A stretch of DNA of 9,102 nt from Halobacteriales archaeon SW_9_67_25 (GTDB lineage Archaea; Halobacteriota; Halobacteria; Halobacteriales; Haloarculaceae), in NCBI GenBank assembly GCA_003022745.1, contig PXSU01000013.1, positions 1 through 9,102 of the forward strand, in the 5' to 3' direction. The notes beneath the pieces are model-generated. The model was not told the DNA's origin and ran no database searches. It was given only the letters and a program-made list of their open reading frames with translations. How positions within the stretch are numbered: position 1 is the stretch's first letter; each line of letters opens with the position of its first letter. Both the position numbers and the translations under genes were made by a program. This document shows positions 4,559-9,102 of this stretch, piece by piece.

Positions 4559-6974
4559 CGTTGCGATCGAAGACAGCATCGAATCGGCAGCCGAGGCGGT
4601 CGGACCCGCCTGGCCACTGCACTCGTTCGTGACAGCCAACCCACTGGCTGGCTTCGAGGACCAGCCCTTCCACGAGGCCGTCGCCGAGGCCGAAGGGTTG
4701 CTCGGTGGAAACGGCTACCCGGGCGCAGACGTGTTTCGGGCTGCCTGGGAAACCGGGCGGGTCGACCCGGCCGTCCTCGAGAGCCACCTGAGCGCCAACG
4801 GCTACGACCTCGAACCCGAAACGTCTCTCCACCGGATGGCCACGGGAGCGTCTGCCGAGACGACCGACGCGGCTGCGCCCGCGACCGAGCGGGTCGACGC
4901 CATCCTGACGAAGTGGCTCGGGGTCTTCCTCGACCAGGGGCAGGCCCACTGGGAGATGCCCGACCGCGAATCCGGGTTCTACGAGGCGTTCCGGACTGTC
5001 GCCCCACACGACGGCGAGATTCCGGGCGTGGAGAGGGTGGCCGACCTCCCCGAGCAACCGGTCGAGACGATCCAGGACTGCCTGGAGGAGTGTCCCGTCG
5101 GCCGGTGGCGCGATATCTTCGAGTTCCACCTGGCGGCACTCCCGGGCTGGACCGGCTTTATCAAGCGTCGTATCGACGAGAACGACGACTGGCAGTCGGC
5201 GTATCCGATCACGCTCGCGGGCTATCTGGCGGTCCGGCTGGTGCTCGCGGACCTGTTCGACGCACCTGTCGCCCCCTCGGAGGCGGCGGACGGCGGCGGT
5301 ACCGAATCGAGCACAGGACACGGAGACGTTCCGCTCGCCGAGGTCTGGTTGCGCGCGTGGGAGGCGACCTACCGCTCGGAACTGGTCGAGGCGGTAACCG
5401 ACGCGAGCGAGGTGGCCACCGGGACCGCCGCCGAGCGCACGGACGCCCAGTTGGTCTTCTGTATCGACACCCGTTCGGAGATCATCCGCCGGTACGTCGA
5501 GGCCGCCGGCGACTACGAGACCCACGGCTTCGCCGGCTTCTTCGGGATTCCCATTCGCTACGTCGGCTACGACGCCGACGTGACCGTCGACGCCTGCCCG
5601 CCGATTCTCGACGCCGAACACCGCATCGAGGACCGGCCGGCGGAAGGGGCAGACGAACAAAACGAGTACGACCGGTGGCACGCGACCCTCGAAGCTGGCA
5701 AGGACGCTATCGAGAGCCTGAAGTCGAACGCGGCGACGGCGTTCAACTTCGTCGAGGGTGCTGGCGCCGGGTACGGGACTGCCCTGACCGCCCGGACGCT
5801 CCTGCCGGGACGGGTCCACGACATCCTCGGATTCGCAGACGACAGCGTCCCCGACGTCCACGAGTTCTGCGACCCAGCGTTCGACGCGGACGAGGAGGCG
5901 GACCACGAACTCCCCGCCGGCCTCACGCTCGAGGAACGGGTCGAATACGCCGCGACCGCCTTCGACCTCATGGGCTGGGAGAAGTTCGCCCGCATCGTGG
6001 TCTTCGCCGGACACGCCAGCCAGACGGCCAACAACCCCTACGATTCGAGCCTGGACTGTGGGGCCTGTGCCGGAAACCCCGGCGGTCCGAACGCCCGCGT
6101 CCTCGCGGCCATCTGCAACGACGAGGCGGTCAGGGAGAAACTCCGCGAGCGTGGCATCGATGTCCCCGAGGACACCGTCTTCGTCGCCGGCCAGCACAAC
6201 ACGACGACCGACGAGGTCGAACTGTACGCCGGAAACGTGCCCGAGAGCCACGCGGAGGACATCGAACAACTCCGGGCGGACCTCGCGACTGCCCGTGCCG
6301 GCGCCACGGCGGAACGCGCCGGTGACATGGGCGCCGACCCCGACAGTGGCCTCCGCGAGACCGAACGCCGCGCCTCGGACTGGGCACAGACCCGCCCCGA
6401 GTGGGGGCTGGCCGGCAACGCGGCCTTCGTCATCGGTCCGCGGTCGCTGACCGCGGGACTGGACCTGGACGGCCGCTCGTTCCTGCACTCCTACGACTGG
6501 CACACCGACCCGGATGGCGACGCCCTGGAAGCGATCATGCTCGGCCCGATGGTCGTCACCCAGTGGATCAACACCCAGTACTACTTCGCAACGGTCGACA
6601 ACGCAGTCTACGGCAGCGGCTCGAAGGTGACCCACAATCCCGTAGGGAACGTCGGCGTCTACCAGGGCAACGGCGGCGACCTCCAGACCGGACTCCCGCT
6701 CCAGTCGCTGATGAGTGCCGACGACGAACTCTACCACCTGCCGCTCCGGCTCTCGGTGGTCGTCCACGCGCCGGTCGAGTGCGTCGACGGAGTTCTCTCG
6801 GAGCACGAACAGCTGACCGACCTCCTGGACAACGGCTGGCTCTCGCTGACGGTGGTCGACCCACAGCGCGACCACCGGGCGCTGCGCTACGAGTCCGACA
6901 TCGAGTGGAGGCCGCTGTCCGAAGAGGCCGCCGGGACGCCCGAGCGCGTGCACAACGCCGCCGAGAGCGATTGA
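4548..6974 (+). CDS. dabA: DabA: carbonic-anhydrase-like zinc subunit of the DAB system (DUF2309/UPF0753)
   Basis: An 808-residue, very acidic cytoplasmic protein that would sit on the membrane subunit DabB and hydrate CO2 to bicarbonate in an energy-coupled, one-way manner. The N-terminus carries the family signature PLHSFVTANPLAGFEDQPF (23-41). The putative zinc site resembles beta-carbonic anhydrases: C305 and D307 in LVFCIDTRSE, H489 in VFAGHASQTANNPYDSSLDC, and C504 in DCGACAGNPGGPNAR. The spacings C-x-D and H-x14-C agree with those of the characterised bacterial protein. THGFAGFFGIP (325-335), GPRSLTAGLDLDGRSFLHSYD (630-650) and QWINTQYYFATVDNAVYGSGSKVTHN (672-697) are further conserved family blocks. 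Length is near the low end of the family (about 800-1000). A Ser/Gly-rich linker occurs at 244-260. It is translated from within the end of dabB. No truncation or frameshift is seen. Whether the system moves carbon in this organism is inferred from the family. Confidence 0.92.
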   Translation: MSTDVAIEDSIESAAEAVGPAWPLHSFVTANPLAGFEDQPFHEAVAEAEGLLGGNGYPGADVFRAAWETGRVDPAVLESHLSANGYDLEPETSLHRMATGASAETTDAAAPATERVDAILTKWLGVFLDQGQAHWEMPDRESGFYEAFRTVAPHDGEIPGVERVADLPEQPVETIQDCLEECPVGRWRDIFEFHLAALPGWTGFIKRRIDENDDWQSAYPITLAGYLAVRLVLADLFDAPVAPSEAADGGGTESSTGHGDVPLAEVWLRAWEATYRSELVEAVTDASEVATGTAAERTDAQLVFCIDTRSEIIRRYVEAAGDYETHGFAGFFGIPIRYVGYDADVTVDACPPILDAEHRIEDRPAEGADEQNEYDRWHATLEAGKDAIESLKSNAATAFNFVEGAGAGYGTALTARTLLPGRVHDILGFADDSVPDVHEFCDPAFDADEEADHELPAGLTLEERVEYAATAFDLMGWEKFARIVVFAGHASQTANNPYDSSLDCGACAGNPGGPNARVLAAICNDEAVREKLRERGIDVPEDTVFVAGQHNTTTDEVELYAGNVPESHAEDIEQLRADLATARAGATAERAGDMGADPDSGLRETERRASDWAQTRPEWGLAGNAAFVIGPRSLTAGLDLDGRSFLHSYDWHTDPDGDALEAIMLGPMVVTQWINTQYYFATVDNAVYGSGSKVTHNPVGNVGVYQGNGGDLQTGLPLQSLMSADDELYHLPLRLSVVVHAPVECVDGVLSEHEQLTDLLDNGWLSLTVVDPQRDHRALRYESDIEWRPLSEEAAGTPERVHNAAESD

Positions 6975-7009
6975 TACTTTGGTGCGGGTCGACGTTGGTC
7001 CGAACGAGC

Positions 7010-9010
7010 ATGTCCCAGCCACCCGAGGGAACGGACGAGGTCGTCTACGAACCCGACGAGGCGTTCGTCGAGGGGAGCAACGTCTACGAGTTCATGCAGG
7101 CGTACGGCATCGACGACTTCGAGACGCTCCACAAACGGACAGTCCGCGAGATCGACGGGGTAGCGGCGTCGGGGCTGGACTGGTTCTGGGATGCGGTCGT
7201 CGACCACCTCGGCCTGGAGTTCGACGAGGACTACGACCGGGTCAGGGACGCGACCGACGGCCCACAGTTCACCGACTGGTACGTCGGGGGGCGGCTCAAC
7301 ATCGCCCACAACACGGTGGACCGCCACGCCCGGCCGGACTCGCCGAACCGCAACCGGGTGGCCTGCATCTGGGAGGGCGAACCCGGCGAGGTGCGGGAGA
7401 TCACGTACCACGAACTCCACCGCCAGACGAACGAAGTCGCCAACGCGCTGGAAGAGCGGGGCATCGGGACAGGCGATACCGTCGGCCTGTACATGCCGAT
7501 GATCCCCGAAGTGATCTCTATCCTCTATGGCTGTTTCAAGGTCGGCGCCATCGCGGTGCCGATCTTCTCGGGCTTTGGCGTCGACGCCACCGCCACGCGC
7601 ATCGCCGACGCCGAGTGTTCTGTGCTGTTCACGGGCGATGGGTTCTACCGGCGGGGCTCGGAGATCCGTCTGAAGGCCGCTGCGGACGAGGCGATCGGGG
7701 AGGCCGGCCACGTCAAGCACACCGTCGTCTACGACCGCCTGGGCTCGACGGCGGAGGACATCCCCTGGACGGACGGGCGCGACGAGTGGTGGAACGACGC
7801 CGTCGAGACACAGCCCGACAGCTACGAGACGAAGTCTCTCCCCTCCGGCCAGGAGTCGATGCTGCTGTACTCCTCGGGAACGACCGGAAAGCCGAAGGGC
7901 ATCGTCCACTCCCACGCCGGCGGACTCCTCCAGCCGGCAAAGGAGATTTACTTCGCGTTCGACCACCAGCCCTCGGACCGCTTCTTCTGGGTGTCCGACA
8001 TCGGCTGGATGATGGGGCCCTGGACGCTCATCGGGAACCACGCCTTCGGCGGGACCGTTTTCATGTACGAGGGTGCCCCCGACCATCCGGAGCCGGACCG
8101 CTTCTGGGAGATGATCGACCGCCACGGCATCACCGTCTTCGGCATCTCCCCCACTGCGATCCGCACACTCCAGAAGGAGGGCGAGGAGTGGCTTGCGGGC
8201 CACGACCTCTCGTCGCTCCGGCTGCTCGGCTCGACGGGCGAACCCTGGGACCCCGAGTCCTGGCTGTGGTTCCACGAGAAGGTGGGGCGGGGCGAAGCGC
8301 CGATCATGAACATCTCCGGGGGCACCGAAATCTTCGGGTGTTTCCTCCAGCCCCTCCCCATCCACTCGCTGAAGCCGGGGACGCTGGGGGGGCCCGCGCT
8401 GGGGATGGACATCGACATCGTCGACCCGGCCGGGCAGTCGGTCGCCGACGACCACGAGCAAGGGTACCTGGTCGCGAAATCGTCCTGTCCGTCGATGACG
8501 CGGTCGCTCTGGAGCGGTGACGAACGCTACCTCGAAGAGTACTGGTCGCGCTTCGAGGACACGTGGGACCACGGCGACTGGGCACAGAAAGACGACGACG
8601 GCTTCTGGTTCCTCCACGGGCGCTCGGACGACGTGCTCAACGTCGCCGGCCGGAAGGTCGGCCCCGCCGAAGTCGAGAGCGCGCTCATCGAACACGAGGC
8701 CGTCAACGCCGCCGCAGCGATCGGTGCCCCCGACGACACCACCGGGACCGCTGTCGTCGCCTACGTCATCCTGAACGCGGGCTACGAGGAAAGCGAGGAA
8801 CTCGGAGAGGAACTCCGCGAACAGGTCGGCACGGAACTGGGCAAGCCGTTCCGGCCCCGCGAGGTGCTGTTCGTCGAGGAGTTTCCCAAGACACAGAGCG
8901 GAAAGATCGTCCGGCGCATCATCCAGGGTGTCCACACCGGCGAAGAACTGGGGGACCTCTCCAGCATCGAGAATCCCGGCGCCATCGAGGGACTCGAATC
9001 CGCGCGGTAG
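7010..9010 (+). CDS. AMP-forming acyl-CoA synthetase, acetyl-CoA synthetase family, enlarged pocket
   Basis: A 666-residue cytoplasmic ligase that activates a carboxylic acid to its acyl-adenylate with ATP and transfers it to CoA. Residues about 25-95 match the acetyl-CoA synthetase N-terminal domain. The ATP loop is YSSGTTGKPKG (287-297); GEPWDPESW (410-418), SGGTEIFG (436-443), DTWDHGDW (517-524), GRSDDVLNVAGRKVGPAEVE (537-556) and PKTQSGKIVRR (626-636, catalytic Lys632) follow in the usual order. Where acetate enzymes have WWQTE, this protein has SGGTE, so Gly437 replaces the Trp that closes the acetate pocket; propionate or a longer or hydroxylated acid is more likely. The ATG at 7010 gives the normal family N-terminus; the open frame continues upstream to 6401 but there overlaps dabA and has no family features. 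It begins 35 bp after dabA, with only a weak TATA-like TACTTTGG (6974-6981), so co-transcription with dabBA is possible. Confidence 0.92.
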   Translation: MSQPPEGTDEVVYEPDEAFVEGSNVYEFMQAYGIDDFETLHKRTVREIDGVAASGLDWFWDAVVDHLGLEFDEDYDRVRDATDGPQFTDWYVGGRLNIAHNTVDRHARPDSPNRNRVACIWEGEPGEVREITYHELHRQTNEVANALEERGIGTGDTVGLYMPMIPEVISILYGCFKVGAIAVPIFSGFGVDATATRIADAECSVLFTGDGFYRRGSEIRLKAAADEAIGEAGHVKHTVVYDRLGSTAEDIPWTDGRDEWWNDAVETQPDSYETKSLPSGQESMLLYSSGTTGKPKGIVHSHAGGLLQPAKEIYFAFDHQPSDRFFWVSDIGWMMGPWTLIGNHAFGGTVFMYEGAPDHPEPDRFWEMIDRHGITVFGISPTAIRTLQKEGEEWLAGHDLSSLRLLGSTGEPWDPESWLWFHEKVGRGEAPIMNISGGTEIFGCFLQPLPIHSLKPGTLGGPALGMDIDIVDPAGQSVADDHEQGYLVAKSSCPSMTRSLWSGDERYLEEYWSRFEDTWDHGDWAQKDDDGFWFLHGRSDDVLNVAGRKVGPAEVESALIEHEAVNAAAAIGAPDDTTGTAVVAYVILNAGYEESEELGEELREQVGTELGKPFRPREVLFVEEFPKTQSGKIVRRIIQGVHTGEELGDLSSIENPGAIEGLESAR

Positions 9011-9042
9011 TCCGGTTCGCTCGCTGTCGGACCGACCCCGTG

Positions 9043-9102
9043 CTACATGTAGCCCAGGTCGCGCAGGCGTTCCATCAGGTCCTCCTTGTCCTGTGCGCGG
9101 CC
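9043..9102 (-). CDS. C-terminal end of an unidentified convergent gene
   Basis: A minus-strand frame open from the right edge ends at TAG (9045-9043). The 19 visible residues end in DKEDLMERLRDLGYM, a charged helix with a hydrophobic finish of the kind seen at true C-termini; similar LGY endings occur for example in sulfatase-like proteins, but 19 residues are too few to assign a family. The codons are GC-rich at the third position as in the neighbours. It is convergent with the acyl-CoA synthetase gene, 32 bp away, and no clear terminator lies in between. Confidence 0.5.
   Translation of the reverse strand, partial: GRAQDKEDLMERLRDLGYM

Noticed and set aside
3074..4639. A 521-codon minus-strand open frame opposite dabB
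   Set aside because: Its product is full of Arg, His, Gln and Asp, unlike any membrane or haloarchaeal soluble protein, and it mirrors dabB.
6401..7009. Upstream extension of the acyl-CoA synthetase reading frame by 203 codons
   Set aside because: It lies inside dabA in another frame, is Arg/Pro-rich and has no family similarity; the ATG at 7010 gives the normal N-terminus.
4335..7022. An 895-codon open frame on the minus strand, antisense to dabA
   Set aside because: It mirrors dabA, which has clear family motifs. High GC with third-position bias leaves few stops in the opposite frame, and the translated product shows no recognisable domain.
6887..8935. A 682-codon minus-strand open frame opposite the acyl-CoA synthetase gene
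   Set aside because: Same GC-bias effect; no motif, and the plus strand is a firmly identified gene.
9010..9032. Possible hairpin GTCCG...CGGAC after the acyl-CoA synthetase stop codon
   Set aside because: The stem is only 5 bp with a 13-nt loop and no T-run follows, so it is not a credible terminator.

Overview
The window looks like chromosomal DNA of a haloarchaeon (class Halobacteria). The genes are GC-rich, the predicted soluble proteins are full of Asp and Glu, several start codons sit about 27-28 nt downstream of a TATA-like box with no leader (leaderless transcription), and the genes themselves (methylmalonyl-CoA mutase large subunit, a one-domain Lrp/AsnC regulator, an AMP-forming acyl-CoA synthetase) are common in that group. 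No RNA gene, insertion sequence, CRISPR array or clear terminator was found.

Left part (1-1809). Two genes run leftward: a GNAT acetyltransferase (623-1204) and, downstream of it, the first 171 codons of the large subunit of methylmalonyl-CoA mutase (515 to the window edge). Divergent from the acetyltransferase is an Lrp/AsnC-type regulator (1333-1809). Its stop codon overlaps by 4 nt the stop codon of the convergent amidohydrolase gene.

Middle (1806-3070). A cytosine-deaminase-like amidohydrolase (1806-2822, minus strand) is divergent from the dab operon. The 248-bp gap between them contains an AT-rich island (2941-3000, about 23% GC by hand count) and a perfect inverted repeat, CGTAAC-N7-GTTACG, directly downstream of the amidohydrolase TATA-like box. 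A partial copy lies near the expected start of the dabB transcript, so the two units may share a regulator.

Right part (3071-9010). This is the most interesting portion: dabB (a proton-channel-like membrane subunit, PF00361 family) overlaps by 11 bp dabA (DUF2309/UPF0753, carbonic-anhydrase-like zinc protein with the CxD...H...C ligand set intact). Together they encode a DAB-type dissolved-inorganic-carbon (bicarbonate) accumulation system. An acyl-CoA synthetase of the acetyl-CoA synthetase family follows 35 bp later; its substrate pocket has Gly where acetate-specific enzymes have Trp, which suggests a larger acid. A convergent gene enters at the right edge (9043-9102).

How the genes may work together (inference): haloarchaea generally do not fix CO2 by the Calvin cycle, so imported bicarbonate would more plausibly feed carboxylases such as propionyl-CoA carboxylase or PEP carboxylase. 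An acyl-CoA synthetase with a wider pocket and a methylmalonyl-CoA mutase, both in this window, fit a propionyl-CoA/methylmalonyl-CoA route that consumes bicarbonate. The mutase lies in a separate leftward unit, so this link is a hypothesis only.
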